The notes: generated from the sequence alone by a model not told the origin. Shown: positions 45,194 to 55,879, numbered from the stretch's first letter. The stretch is 64,000 nucleotides of DNA from Jeotgalibacillus sp. R-1-5s-1 (GCF_004405105.1 NZ_SORW01000008.1:32959-96958); one strand, 5' to 3'. Numbers and translations: made by a program.

Positions 45194-46099
45194 TTATTTG
45201 TCATAAATCTCGCGCAGTGCATCATGCAGCAACGGGTATTTGAAGGTGAAGCCATGCTCCTCCAGTACCTTCGGCAGTACCTTTTGTCCTTCCAGTACAA
45301 GCGCACTTTTATCGCCGAGTGCAAGCTTCAGGGCAAATCCCGGAACCGGCATCCAGTGCGGGCGGTTTAACACCTTCCCAACCGTTTCACCGAATTCCTT
45401 CATCCGCATCGGGTTTGGAGCGGTCACGTTAAACGGCCCTTCAAGCTTTTCGTTTTCAATCGCAAACAGCACAGCGCGGGCAACATCCTCGTGGTGGATC
45501 CAAGACAGCCACTGTCTGCCGCTTCCAACCGTACCCCCGGCCATCATTTTATAAGGAAGAACGATATTCGGCAGCGCACCATCCTCTTTTCCTAAAATAA
45601 TGCCAAAGCGTGCGCACGCAACCCGGACGCCTTCATCTTCCGCCAAAAGGGCTTTACGTTCCCAGTCAATGACGGTTTCGGCCAGAAAGTCTGTACCGCG
45701 TTCCTCGGACTTTTCTGTGTAGATTTTCGTTTCGGAAGCTGGATAACAGCCAATCGCGCTGGCGTTGATAAGTACGGAAGGAGGCTGATCCATGGAGCGG
45801 ATGATTCGTAAAATCTCATCTGTCGCTTCCATCCGGCTGTCATAAATCTTCTGCTTCTGTTCCTCATTCCATCTGCCGTTATTGATTGATTCCCCGGCAA
45901 GGTTGACGATGGCGTGAATTTCCGGCAGTCCTTCTTCAGGTTTTGCACCGTCAGCCAGCCACTTCACATAAGTAACATTTGCTTTAGCCGGCTTATCCGG
46001 ATTTCTTGTTAAAATAAATACTTTATGACCTTCATCTGTTAATAAGCGGGTTAGCGATCTCCCTGCAAAACCCGTTCCTCCACTGACAAGAATATTCAT
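45194..46099 (-). CDS. yfhF: TIGR01777 family NAD(P)-binding epimerase-like protein (YfhF type)
   Basis: A 301-residue extended SDR. The nucleotide loop is ILVSGGTGFAGRSL, followed by AIVNLAGESINNGRW and the family signature SWIHHEDVARAVLFAIE with GPFNVTAPNPMRMKEF. The C-terminal domain of unknown function (MPVPGFALKLALGD, LPKVLEEHGFTFKYP) completes the TIGR01777 architecture. ATG at 46099 with GGAGGG upstream was chosen over one five codons earlier. It is divergent from recX, as yfhF is in B. subtilis. The reaction is unknown. Confidence 0.88.
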   Translation of the reverse strand: MNILVSGGTGFAGRSLTRLLTDEGHKVFILTRNPDKPAKANVTYVKWLADGAKPEEGLPEIHAIVNLAGESINNGRWNEEQKQKIYDSRMEATDEILRIIRSMDQPPSVLINASAIGCYPASETKIYTEKSEERGTDFLAETVIDWERKALLAEDEGVRVACARFGIILGKEDGALPNIVLPYKMMAGGTVGSGRQWLSWIHHEDVARAVLFAIENEKLEGPFNVTAPNPMRMKEFGETVGKVLNRPHWMPVPGFALKLALGDKSALVLEGQKVLPKVLEEHGFTFKYPLLHDALREIYDK

Positions 46100-46196
46100 C
46101 GGGCATCCCTCCACATTTATCTACTCTACTATTTCCCTCTTTCTCTTATTAAAACCTTCTTTAAATGTGTTACAGTTTGAAAAGGAGGTGCTGTTC

Positions 46197-47009
46197 ATGC
46201 CGGTTATCACGAAAATCACCAGACAGAAACGCAATGAAGAACGGTACAATATTTTTCTTGACGGTGTCTACGCATTCAGTGTGGATGAAGCAGTCCTTGT
46301 TCAGTATCAGCTGCAGAAAAATAAAGAGCTGACTGACTTTGATATCGGTGAAATTGAATATGAGGATGAAGTGCGTAAAGGCTTCAATAAAGCGCTTGTA
46401 TACTTAAGCTACCGGATGCGTTCTGAAAAGGAAATCGAGGATCACCTGAAGGAGCAGGAGATGGGTGATGCTGCGATCAGTGAAACATTGCACAAGCTCA
46501 GACATTACGGCTATGTAAATGATCAGTCCTTTGCCCAGGCTTACTATAATACCCAGATCAATACAACGGATAAAGGGCCGATTCAAATAAAAAACGGATT
46601 GCGCGAAAAAGGTGTATCCAACGACATTATTGAGTCAATCATCAGCGAAACGCCCGAAGAAGAATGGAACGACCGCGCGATTGGCATCATGGAAAAGGTC
46701 GTGAAGAAAAACCAAAAGCTTTCCCCGCTTCAGATTAAAAAGAAAACGCAGGACACACTCAGCCGAAAAGGCTACAGCGGACAAACCGTTGCTTTTGTGC
46801 TGGCAAACCTGACCATCGAGCGGGACGAAGAGGACCAGAAGGCAGCCGTCCTCACCCAGGCCAAGAAAGCCCACAACAAATACAGCCGTAAATTCGAAGG
46901 CTTCGAATACGAACAAAAAATGAAGCAGACCCTTTACCGTAAAGGGTTTTCAATGGATGAGATCGAGTGGGCGATTGGGGAGTTGAATGATAACGAGGAT
47001 ATGGATTAG
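46197..47009 (+). CDS. recX: Regulatory protein RecX
   Basis: A 270-residue RecA modulator made of repeated three-helix motifs. Visible elements are the LSYRMRSEKEIEDHLKEQ and LRHYGYVNDQSFAQAYYNTQI segments. The long form (260-270 residues) is usual in Bacillus. ATG at 46197 has AAAAGGAGG 9 bases upstream; ten extra N-terminal codons are not supported. The recX-yfhH-yfhJ neighbourhood follows B. subtilis, apart from the inserted SDR gene. Confidence 0.92.
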   Translation: MPVITKITRQKRNEERYNIFLDGVYAFSVDEAVLVQYQLQKNKELTDFDIGEIEYEDEVRKGFNKALVYLSYRMRSEKEIEDHLKEQEMGDAAISETLHKLRHYGYVNDQSFAQAYYNTQINTTDKGPIQIKNGLREKGVSNDIIESIISETPEEEWNDRAIGIMEKVVKKNQKLSPLQIKKKTQDTLSRKGYSGQTVAFVLANLTIERDEEDQKAAVLTQAKKAHNKYSRKFEGFEYEQKMKQTLYRKGFSMDEIEWAIGELNDNEDMD

Positions 47010-47017
47010 ATGAAAAT

Positions 47018-47068
47018 AGACCACACCCATCGCTTTGTTGCGAGCAATAGGTGTGGTCTGTTTTGTTT
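47018..47068 (+). terminator. Terminator of recX
   Basis: Stem AGACCACACC / GGTGTGGTCT with a 22-base loop followed by GTTTTG. Confidence 0.72.
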
Positions 47069-47094
47069 TAAGAAAAGGTTAGGTCATATGGCCT

Positions 47095-47216
47095 GATTTT
47101 GCGAAGCCCGGGCAAAATTTTGTGAACCGCTGCCCGGATACTTTGAAACACATCGATTATTTTACGGACCAGCCACGAAATCTTGAGAACGTCAGCCGAA
47201 ATCCTGCGAACCAGCC
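47095..47216. repeat. Degenerate tandem repeats of AAATCTTGCGAACCAGCC
   Basis: Five imperfect units, spaced about 18-43 bases apart, fill the gap between recX and the SDR gene. Examples are AAATTTTGTGAACCGCTGCC, AAATCTTGAGAACGTCAGCC and AAATCCTGCGAACCAGCC. No gene is recognisable here. Confidence 0.6.
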
Positions 47217-47247
47217 AGGCTCTCATCCTAACTCCTAACTCCGCCCG

Positions 47248-47904
47248 TCAAACTTCAATCTCATCCTCATCCCACATCCGCTTAACAATCACTTCGGCGA
47301 CTTCCTTCGGTGAGCGCATCTTCCCCGGATTTTTCACGTGATCCGACTCATCCCAAAACGGTGTATTCATTCCACCCATATAGGCACGGACAACGCGAAT
47401 GCCAGCTGGCTCAACTTCTTTTGCTAGGCTTTCCGAGAATCCGCGAAAAGCAAATTTTGATGCCACGTAGCCTGATTCATTTACTTTACCGCGTAAGGCA
47501 GCAGTGGAAAGAATATTTAAAAACGTACCTTTTCCGGCGGCTTTCATCTCCGGTAAAAGGACCTTCGTCAGCAGCATCGGCCCCTTGACGTTCGTCTTAA
47601 ACATTTCATCCCATTCATCCGGTTGTGCTTCATTGAGTGGGCCAAAATGACCGACCCCTGCATTGTTGACAACGAGCTCAACGGGAAGGAGGTCTTGTGA
47701 CTTCAACTGTTTATAAAGTTTCTCGAGATCCTCTTCTTTTGTAATATCGCATCGTATCGCAGTCCCGCTGATCTCCGCAGAAACTTCGTTTAGCAGCGCT
47801 GCACGTCTGCCGACAAGTACAATATGATAATCATTGCTTAACAGCTTTGCGAGTTCTTTTCCAAGGCCTGTTCCGGCACCTGTGATGATGGCAGTTGGCT
47901 TCAT
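47248..47904 (-). CDS. Short-chain dehydrogenase/reductase
   Basis: A 218-residue classical SDR. The cofactor loop is TGAGTGLGKELA, the structural NNAGVG motif is present, and the catalytic Tyr-x3-Lys is YVASKFAF. The short C-terminus with MGGMNTPFWDES suggests a fatty- or small-alcohol SDR, but no substrate can be named. ATG at 47904 with AAAGTGGG upstream is taken; upstream codons to 47952 have no ribosome site. Confidence 0.85.
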   Translation of the reverse strand: MKPTAIITGAGTGLGKELAKLLSNDYHIVLVGRRAALLNEVSAEISGTAIRCDITKEEDLEKLYKQLKSQDLLPVELVVNNAGVGHFGPLNEAQPDEWDEMFKTNVKGPMLLTKVLLPEMKAAGKGTFLNILSTAALRGKVNESGYVASKFAFRGFSESLAKEVEPAGIRVVRAYMGGMNTPFWDESDHVKNPGKMRSPKEVAEVIVKRMWDEDEIEV

Positions 47905-48009
47905 GTAACATCCCACTTTCAATAGATAATCTTTTCTGCTTGAGTCTAACATATCTGACGGTTTGTTTCGCTGATACTTTCGTTTATACTTTGAATGAGG
48001 TGTTGAATC

Positions 48010-48348
48010 ATGACAACAGAAAAACGCTACAGTACAATGACTGAGCAGGAATTAAAACAGGAAATTGCCACATTAAAAGAAAAGGCGCGTAAAGCTGAAC
48101 AGCTGGGGATCGTCAATGAATTTGCTGTGCTTGAACGTAAGGCGATTATGGCAGAAGCCTATTTATTAAACCCGAAAGATTTTAAAAAGGGAACGGTTTA
48201 TGCGATTAAGCACGATCCGGGTGTGTATTTTAAAATAGATTATCTGAATGGTGTGTTTGCCTGGGGGTACCGTCTTGGCGGCGAGAAGGAGCTTGAGGCA
48301 CTTCCGATTTCGTTATTGGAGCAGTCATCGAAAGGAGGAGAAGCCTGA
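48010..48348 (+). CDS. yfhH: DUF1811 family protein YfhH
   Basis: A 112-residue protein with an N-terminal coiled-coil (about 10-55) and a small beta domain (GTVYAIKHDPGVYFKIDYLNGVFAWGYRLGG) characteristic of YfhH. It overlaps yfhJ by one base (TGATG). The B. subtilis counterpart sits in the same position after recX. The function is unknown. Confidence 0.85.
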   Translation: MTTEKRYSTMTEQELKQEIATLKEKARKAEQLGIVNEFAVLERKAIMAEAYLLNPKDFKKGTVYAIKHDPGVYFKIDYLNGVFAWGYRLGGEKELEALPISLLEQSSKGGEA

Positions 48349-48617
48349 TGGATCATCAAAGAGATGAACTCATCCAATTATTGCGCTCGAAAGATACAAA
48401 TATTTCATACGAAAAAGCAGGCATGCTGATTGATCTGCTGAAAGAGGATTTCGAGGCAACTTACGCTAAAGCGGGATATGAATATCAGGGACAGGAAATG
48501 GCTCAGCGCGTGGTGGAACAATGGATTCAAAGCTATGGGGGAAGAATTCATGAAATTGCGGCGATGAACGAAAGGTATGCGGCCATTCTAAGCGGCGATG
48601 ATGATGTAAAGCAGTAA
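48348..48617 (+). CDS. yfhJ: YfhJ (WVELL domain) protein
   Basis: An 89-residue helical protein of the WVELL/YfhJ family, starting at the TGATG overlap with yfhH and preceded by AAAGGAGGAG. Conserved segments are DTNISYEKAGMLIDLLKEDFEATYAKAG and QRVVEQWIQSYGGRIHE. It lies upstream of yfhP on the opposite strand. The function is unknown. Confidence 0.85.
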   Translation: MDHQRDELIQLLRSKDTNISYEKAGMLIDLLKEDFEATYAKAGYEYQGQEMAQRVVEQWIQSYGGRIHEIAAMNERYAAILSGDDDVKQ

Positions 48618-48627
48618 ATATCACAAT

Positions 48628-48662
48628 GAAAAAGGGGCCTCCATCGCTGGAATGCCCCTTTG
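48628..48662. terminator. Bidirectional terminator between yfhJ and yfhP
   Basis: Stem AAAGGGGC / GCCCCTTT with a partly paired loop (CTCC / GGAA), between two convergent genes. Confidence 0.72.
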
Positions 48663-48663
48663 G

Positions 48664-49647
48664 TTATTCGTTAGGAAGAAAATCGAGTTTCTTCTGTAAC
48701 TTTTCTTCACTGAAGATCCAGCCGGTGTAAGAGCTTAGAATAGCAAACTCTTTGTCCATTTGGACAACGGCTACAAATGGATAGTGGTCGTTACTGCGGT
48801 ATCTCAGGTCAATAAAACGCACTTCATACTGATCATCGCTTTCAACGAGCTCCCAGCGGTACAGTGGTGAGAACGACAGAAAAGCTGAAACATTTTTATC
48901 CGTTTTTGCTTTAGCAAAAATCTCATTGTCCGGAACGGATTTACGCTTAAACTTATCATAAATCGTAACAGAACGTCCGTAGGCTCTCCCTACATAAAAA
49001 TGTTCCTTTGTTTCGGCCGCAATACGCCACTGATAGAACCGGATCGTTGGCGCAATGATCACGTTTTCTGCATCCGGAATCCGTTTTCTGATTGAAGATC
49101 GGACAGCTGACTGGAGCATAAACCTGATGACATAGTAGCCGGCGATAATGGCGTACATGATCAGAAATGTCGGGACCGGATCAGCGCCGAATCCCCAGAT
49201 CATGAGGCCGATTACATGAATACCAAAGATAATCGGATCAAACGTATTGATCACACCAAGTGCAACCCATTTAGAAGAAAATGGACGTAAAGCCTGGGTG
49301 CCATAGCTGTTAAAAATATCGACAAACACATGAAGAAAAACAGCTAAAAATGTCCAGAGCCAAAGGTGAAGCAGGTTGGCTTCCGGGAAAAACGGATAAA
49401 TCGCTGCCGTAATGGCAATCGGCCAGAGCATAACAGCCGGAATGGAGTGTGTGATTCCTCTATGGTGCCGGATATAAACAGCATTGTTTCGAAGTTTCAA
49501 AACTGTATCTGCGTCCGGTGCCTGAGATCCTATGACAACGGCGATCAGAACGCTTTGTGCTGTTGCGGGGTCATTTGCGACGACAGGATCAATCGCTGCA
49601 AGTCCGCCGATTGCAAACCCCATGACGATATGGGTTCCTGTATCCAA
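48664..49647 (-). CDS. yfhP: Membrane-bound metal-dependent hydrolase-like protein YfhP
   Basis: A 327-residue protein of the YdjM/LexA-binding, inner membrane-associated hydrolase family. Conserved histidines and aspartates appear in DTGTHIVMGFAIGG, GSQAPDADTVLKLRNN, RHHRGITHSIPA and HVFVDIFNSYGTQ. Four or five membrane segments lie in the first 190 residues; the rest is soluble. In B. subtilis yfhP neighbours mutY (yfhQ), as here, where the two are divergent. The activity is unproven. Confidence 0.88.
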   Translation of the reverse strand: MDTGTHIVMGFAIGGLAAIDPVVANDPATAQSVLIAVVIGSQAPDADTVLKLRNNAVYIRHHRGITHSIPAVMLWPIAITAAIYPFFPEANLLHLWLWTFLAVFLHVFVDIFNSYGTQALRPFSSKWVALGVINTFDPIIFGIHVIGLMIWGFGADPVPTFLIMYAIIAGYYVIRFMLQSAVRSSIRKRIPDAENVIIAPTIRFYQWRIAAETKEHFYVGRAYGRSVTIYDKFKRKSVPDNEIFAKAKTDKNVSAFLSFSPLYRWELVESDDQYEVRFIDLRYRSNDHYPFVAVVQMDKEFAILSSYTGWIFSEEKLQKKLDFLPNE

Positions 49648-49842
49648 GACAACCCCTCCCTTCCTGATGTAAAGTCTATGTTTTCATTATTATTGCTCAT
49701 ATCGGACTGATCTTGCAATAAGAAATCGGTCTGTTTTTCGCAGATGTGCCCGGGGTATATGGGACATCGCTTCTAGAATAAGCCCAGTCCCAATACTTAT
49801 ATTCCCCCATATAACGTGAACTAACATAAAGGATGGATAATT

Positions 49843-51701
<1,859 letters not shown>

Positions 51702-51705
51702 ATCA

Positions 51706-51736
51706 TGAATAATTCTCACCCGAAACGGTCATATTA
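51706..51736 (+). promoter_or_regulatory. Sigma-G promoter of sspE
   Basis: TGAATA, an 18-base spacer and CATATTA, matching TGnATA and CATnnTA at every defined position, 24 bases before the start. Confidence 0.8.
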
Positions 51737-51759
51737 ATGTTCGTGGAGGTGAGAAAACC

Positions 51760-51942
51760 ATGAAAAAGCAAACAAACAAAACACAAACAGGTACAAACGT
51801 TGAAGAAGTACAAAAGCAAAATGCTGCTGGACAATACGGTGCTGAATTTGCATCAGAAACAAATGCTGCAGAAGTAAAAAGACAAAACCAGCAATCAGAA
51901 AGCAAAAAGAACCAGCCTGCAAACAACAAGCAATCACGCTAA
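51760..51942 (+). CDS. sspE: Gamma-type small acid-soluble spore protein
   Basis: A 60-residue Asn/Gln/Lys-rich protein of the gamma SASP family. It provides amino acids during germination and contains the GPR protease-type sequence EFASETNAAEV. B. subtilis SspE has 84 residues and two such repeats; this one has only one. A GGAGGTG ribosome site precedes the ATG. It shows that the organism forms spores. Confidence 0.92.
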   Translation: MKKQTNKTQTGTNVEEVQKQNAAGQYGAEFASETNAAEVKRQNQQSESKKNQPANNKQSR

Positions 51943-51946
51943 CATC

Positions 51947-51984
51947 AAAAGAAGCTGACAGTCACTCACTGTCAGCTTCTTTTT
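51947..51984 (+). terminator. Terminator of sspE
   Basis: Perfect stem AAAAGAAGCTGACAGT / ACTGTCAGCTTCTTTT and T run. Confidence 0.93.
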
Positions 51985-52107
51985 AGTACTTTGCAGTCTC
52001 AAAACACAGTCGCTTCTTATGTCGAACACTCTCCGTCATCCGACAAAACTAGTCAAAGGGATTCGAAATCAAAAGTGGAATCACTTATACTCAGGAGGGA
52101 TTTCACC

Positions 52108-52356
52108 ATGAACTTATTCAAAGAAAAAGTACATCAGCAAATGGAAATCGCAGAGGAGCTTCTTTATCTGTACGCTGAAAAAGAAAAGAAGAAAAAAATG
52201 ATGGATTTTTTAGCGTCGATGAACATTGAGGAATCTGCTGAACATATTGGCTACCAGCTGAGAGAGCTTGATCAGAAACTCAAACACGTGCAGGAAATGT
52301 TTGATAAAAGAATGAACGAAGTAATCGAGTCATACCACACCAAACCTGATTTGTGA
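52108..52356 (+). CDS. ygaB: YgaB-like coiled-coil protein
   Basis: An 82-residue, highly charged helical protein (KVHQQMEIAEELLYLYAEKEKKKKM then LRELDQKLKHVQEMFDKRMNEVI). ATG at 52108 has CAGGAGGG upstream; the 39 residues upstream in the same frame are not supported. By position between sspE and ygaC it corresponds to B. subtilis ygaB. The function is unknown; a coiled-coil partner role is likely. Confidence 0.72.
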   Translation: MNLFKEKVHQQMEIAEELLYLYAEKEKKKKMMDFLASMNIEESAEHIGYQLRELDQKLKHVQEMFDKRMNEVIESYHTKPDL

Positions 52357-52390
52357 CTAAGAAAGATCATCCTTTAAACTTAAAAAAACC

Positions 52391-52501
52391 GGGCAGGACA
52401 TATCCTCCGCTTTCCGTGGCCGGGCGGTGAACCCCTTGTGCTCCGCACAATGGTTTCACCTGACCCTTTCCGCCACAGGAGTCTCCGGATATGTCCTGCC
52501 C
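52391..52501. repeat. Palindromic repeat family, copy 11
   Basis: Exact arms GGGCAGGACATATCC / GGATATGTCCTGCCC with core TCCGCTTTCCGTGGCC, GGGCGGTGAACC, apical hairpin, GGTTTCACCTGACCC, CCGCCACAGGAGTCT. The following gap (52.51-52.74 kb) is AT-rich with no gene seen. Confidence 0.92.
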
Positions 52502-52741
52502 TATTGATTGTGAATGACCAGCTGATTTTACACAGACTATAGTGATGGCTTGTTCAGATTAAAATCAACTTATAAACAACTAGTTAACCCTCATTAAAAT
52601 CCATGTAGTTCTTGGTATCAGTTGTTGAACTTTCAATGATTTATTAACCAGCTTTATCTTGAGCATGTTTTTCACACTCTTTTGACTAAATAAATTCTAA
52701 GAACTACTTAGAATTGGTTCACCGGTCGAGAATTCATCAGA

Positions 52742-53006
52742 GGGCTTGACTCACCCGAAGACTCCTGCGGCAGTGAAGCGACAGGTGAGACAGTGTAGTG
52801 CGGAGCACTAGCTGGCTCACCGCGCGGCCATGGAAAAGCGGAGGCGGGTGTTTAGGGACGTACAAACTGGACCGGTCCCGACGGAGATAAAGGAAACACA
52901 GCGAACATAGTGAGCTGATGTTGACTTATCGGACGAGGGGACGGGAAGTTTGCTAGTCCCTGCCCGTCGGAGCTAGACAAAGGAAAGCGAAGGGTGAGTC
53001 AAGCCC
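52742..53006. repeat. Palindromic repeat copy 12, composite with a divergent nested module
   Basis: Exact arms GGGCTTGACTCACCC / GGGTGAGTCAAGCCC. Core A (GAAGACTCCTGCGGCAGTG, ACAGGTGAGAC, GGCTCACCGCGCGGCC) is followed by GGAAAAGCGGAGGCGGG and a module sharing only the ends of module B (GAGCTAGACAAAGGAAAGCG). Its interior differs (GGGACGTACAAACTGGACC, GTCCCGACGGAGATAAAGG, AACATAGTGAGCTGATG, TTGACTTATCGGACGAGG). Confidence 0.88.
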
Positions 53007-53025
53007 GGTTTTATCTTCAATACTC

Positions 53026-53062
53026 AAAAGAGTCACCCGTATTCGTCCGGGTGGCTCTTTTA
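53026..53062. terminator. Terminator after the composite repeat
   Basis: Stem AAAAGAGTCACCCG / CGGGTGGCTCTTTT with T-rich flank, between ygaB and ygaC. Confidence 0.82.
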
Positions 53063-53158
53063 TTATGAAAAGGGTATAATGGGACAATACATACATGAGC
53101 GGACCTGTATACAGTACAGGAAAATGTAAATCACGCAGTTAAAGGCAGGAGATGGAGG

Positions 53159-53704
53159 ATGACGCTACCAGTTGAAGGGCAAAGTATTCAAATTCACAGC
53201 TATAAGCATGATGGACTTATACACCGGGTCTGGCAGGAAACGACTGTTCTGAAAGGGACGCGTAATATTGTCATTGGCGGTAATGACCGGACGATCGTCA
53301 CTGAATCGGACGGGCGAACCTGGCTGACGCGTGAACCGGCGATCTGTTATTTCCATGCTGAGCACTGGTTTAATATTATTTGTATGCTCCGTGAAGACGG
53401 GGTTTATTATTACTGCAACATAAGTTCTCCCTTCGTATTCGAAGATGGCGCTTTAAAGTACATTGATTATGACCTTGATATTAAGGTATATCCGGATATG
53501 TCCTATACACTTCTTGATGAGGATGAGTATGAGGAGCACCGTAAGCTGATGGGCTACCCGAATGTGATTGACCGCATCCTGCAGCGTAATGTGGATAAAC
53601 TGATTCGCTGGATTAAGCAGAGGCGCGGACCGTTTGCGCCAGATTTCATTGATGTATGGTACAGCAGATATCTGTTTCAGAAGAGATATCGTTTAAAAGA
53701 ATAA
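53159..53704 (+). CDS. ygaC: Nucleoside tri-/diphosphate phosphatase YgaC (DUF402)
   Basis: A 181-residue DUF402 (Ntdp) protein hydrolysing nucleoside tri- and diphosphates. Family motifs: [37 protein letters not shown] and [13 protein letters not shown] with the metal-binding aspartates. The ATG is preceded by GCAGGAGATGGAGG. Its B. subtilis counterpart sits in the same place before the ygaD transporter gene. It is the first gene after a large composite repeat. Confidence 0.88.
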   Translation: MTLPVEGQSIQIHSYKHDGLIHRVWQETTVLKGTRNIVIGGNDRTIVTESDGRTWLTREPAICYFHAEHWFNIICMLREDGVYYYCNISSPFVFEDGALKYIDYDLDIKVYPDMSYTLLDEDEYEEHRKLMGYPNVIDRILQRNVDKLIRWIKQRRGPFAPDFIDVWYSRYLFQKRYRLKE

Positions 53705-53716
53705 TGAGTTATTTTT

Positions 53717-53741
53717 CCTGTTGAGCTTCAACAGGTTTTTT
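53717..53741 (+). terminator. Terminator of ygaC
   Basis: Stem CCTGTTGA / TCAACAGG and T run. Confidence 0.75.
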
Positions 53742-53765
53742 CATGGTTGAAAGAGAGGGATTTTG

Positions 53766-55511
53766 ATGGATAGTATCAAAAGATATATGAAATTTGTCGC
53801 ACCTTATAAATGGCAAATCATTTTCACGCTTATTATTGGTGTGATTAAGTTTGCGATTCCGCTGCTGATCCCGGTTTTAATCCAGTATGTAATTGATGAT
53901 ATAATCGGCGGTAATATGACAACGGATGAGAAGCTGAACCAGCTCTACTGGCTGATCGGGGGAGCCATGGTTCTGTTTGTTATCTTGAGACCGCCTGTGG
54001 AGTATTACCGTCAGTATTTTGCGCAGTGGACAAGTAATAAGATTCTATTCGATATACGCGACCAGCTGTTTTCTCATTTGCAAAAGCTGAGCTTTAAGTA
54101 CTACGCCAATACGCGTGCAGGAGAAGTCATTTCCCGGGTAATAAATGATGTCGAACAGACTAAGAACTTTGTCATGACGGGTCTGATGAACCTTTGGCTT
54201 GATATTGCAACGATTTTGATAGCGGTTGCGATTATGATGTCATATGATGTAAAGCTGACGCTTGTTGCACTGATTGTGTTTCCTTTTTATGCATTTTCAG
54301 TTCAGTTTTTCTTTGGCAGGCTGCGTTCTCTTACACGCTACCGTTCACAGGCACTCGCTGAAGTTCAGGGGTATCTGCATGAACGTGTACAGGGAATGAG
54401 TGTGATTAAAAGCTTTGCCGTGGAACCGCATGAACAGAAAAATTTTGATAAGAAAAACGGCAACTTTCTTAATAAAGCCATCGATCAGACGAAGTGGAAT
54501 GCAAAAGCATTTGCTGTAGTAAATACAATCACAGATATTGCGCCGCTCATCGTCATCGGCTATGCGGGCTATAATGTGATCAATGGAGACCTTTCCCTTG
54601 GTGTGATGGTCGCCTTTATTGCTTACGTCGAGCGTCTATACAATCCGTTGAGAAGACTCGTGAACAGCTCAACCACACTTGTACAGTCGATTGCCTCGAT
54701 GGACCGTGTATTTGAACTCGTAGATGAAAAGTATGATGTGGATGACAAACCAAACGCCAAAGAAGTAAAAAATGTACGTGGTGACGTGTACTTTGATCAT
54801 GTCTCATTTGCCTACGATGAAAATGAAGAAGAGGTATTAAAGGATATTCACCTGCACGTAAAACAGGGTGAAACCATTGCATTCGTTGGAATGAGTGGTG
54901 GAGGTAAATCAACAATTGTCAGCCTCATTCCGCGATTTTACGATGTGACGAAAGGGCGCGTACTGCTTGATGGAACGGATATCCGTGATGTTCAGGCGAG
55001 AAGCCTGCGAAACCAGATCGGAATGGTGCTGCAGGACAATATTCTGTTCAGTGAATCCGTCATGATGAATATTAAAATGGGAAATCCCGATGCATCGGAT
55101 GAAGAAGTGATTGCGGCTGCGAAAGCGGCTAATGCACACGACTTTATCATGGATCTGCCTGAGGGCTACCATACAAAAGTGGGTGAACGTGGTGTGAAAT
55201 TATCCGGTGGACAGAAACAGCGCGTTGCGATTGCGCGTGTCTTCCTTAAAAATCCGCCGATTCTCATTATGGATGAAGCCACGTCCGCACTTGACCTTGA
55301 GAGTGAACACCTGATTCAGGAATCCATTGAAAAACTCGCAAAAGACCGTACCACCTTTATCGTGGCACACCGGTTATCAACGATCACACATGCTGACCGT
55401 ATTATCCTGATTAACCATGGGAAAATCGCCGAAAGCGGTACGCACGCACAGCTCATGCAGAAACAGGGTCTTTACTATAACCTGTTTCAGGTACAGCAGC
55501 TGGGGGATTAG
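53766..55511 (+). CDS. ygaD: ABC exporter with fused membrane and ATPase domains (YgaD type)
   Basis: A 581-residue half-transporter of the MsbA/BmrA type. Six membrane helices occupy about 15-300. The ATPase domain begins near residue 335: Walker [11 protein letters not shown] loop [10 protein letters not shown], signature [13 protein letters not shown], Walker [13 protein letters not shown], and the H loop VAHRLST. ATG at 53766 follows GAGAGGGA. It would act as a homodimer exporting lipids or drugs; the substrate is unknown. A strong terminator follows. Confidence 0.93.
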   Translation: MDSIKRYMKFVAPYKWQIIFTLIIGVIKFAIPLLIPVLIQYVIDDIIGGNMTTDEKLNQLYWLIGGAMVLFVILRPPVEYYRQYFAQWTSNKILFDIRDQLFSHLQKLSFKYYANTRAGEVISRVINDVEQTKNFVMTGLMNLWLDIATILIAVAIMMSYDVKLTLVALIVFPFYAFSVQFFFGRLRSLTRYRSQALAEVQGYLHERVQGMSVIKSFAVEPHEQKNFDKKNGNFLNKAIDQTKWNAKAFAVVNTITDIAPLIVIGYAGYNVINGDLSLGVMVAFIAYVERLYNPLRRLVNSSTTLVQSIASMDRVFELVDEKYDVDDKPNAKEVKNVRGDVYFDHVSFAYDENEEEVLKDIHLHVKQGETIAFVGMSGGGKSTIVSLIPRFYDVTKGRVLLDGTDIRDVQARSLRNQIGMVLQDNILFSESVMMNIKMGNPDASDEEVIAAAKAANAHDFIMDLPEGYHTKVGERGVKLSGGQKQRVAIARVFLKNPPILIMDEATSALDLESEHLIQESIEKLAKDRTTFIVAHRLSTITHADRIILINHGKIAESGTHAQLMQKQGLYYNLFQVQQLGD

Positions 55512-55535
55512 AAGTCTAAAATATATTTCGTAATT

Positions 55536-55576
55536 AAAAAGCGATCAGATATCCATCATGTCTGATCGCTTTTTTC
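55536..55576 (+). terminator. Terminator of ygaD
   Basis: Perfect stem AAAAAGCGATCAGA / TCTGATCGCTTTTT. Confidence 0.92.
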
Positions 55577-55625
55577 TAAATATTATATTAAAGTATTCTG
55601 CTGAAAATATATAATTCATTATAAA

Positions 55626-55863
55626 GGGCAGGAGGTATCCGTAGACTCCTGTGGCGGAAAGGGACAGGTGAACCCCTTGTGCGGAGCACAAGGGGTTCAC
55701 CGCCCGGCCACCAAGAAAAGCGGAGGAGACTCGTCCAGCCCCGACAAGCATAAGGCGAAGATGAAAAGAGGGCTGATTTTCGCCCTCGTTCAGCTTTGAC
55801 TTATGACCTCGAGGGGCTAGTCGCCGCAGCTAGACAAAGGAAAGCGAAGGATACCTCCTGCCC
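55626..55863. repeat. Palindromic repeat copy 13, composite with nested module B
   Basis: Exact arms GGGCAGGAGGTATCC / GGATACCTCCTGCCC. Core A in reverse (AGACTCCTGTGGCGG, AAAGGGACAGGTGAACC, CCTTGTGCGGAGCACAAGG, GGTTCACCGCCCGGCC) is followed by GAAAAGCGGAGG and module B (ACTCGTCCAGCCCC ... GGGGCTAGTC, with inner CATAAG / CTTATG and GAGGGC / GCCCTC pairings), then AGCTAGACAAAGG and GGAAAGCGAAGG. Confidence 0.93.
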
Positions 55864-55879
55864 GGTTTATATCATAAAA

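Noticed and set aside
51991..52107. N-terminal extension of the YgaB-like protein
   Set aside because: The stretch overlaps the region just after the sspE terminator, is of atypical composition and lacks a ribosome site, whereas ATG 52108 follows CAGGAGGG.
55712..55850. Group II intron or known riboswitch in module B
   Set aside because: The module has no reverse-transcriptase gene, no domain V-like AGC...GTT hairpin and no recognisable aptamer consensus; it lies inside a repeat rather than before a gene.
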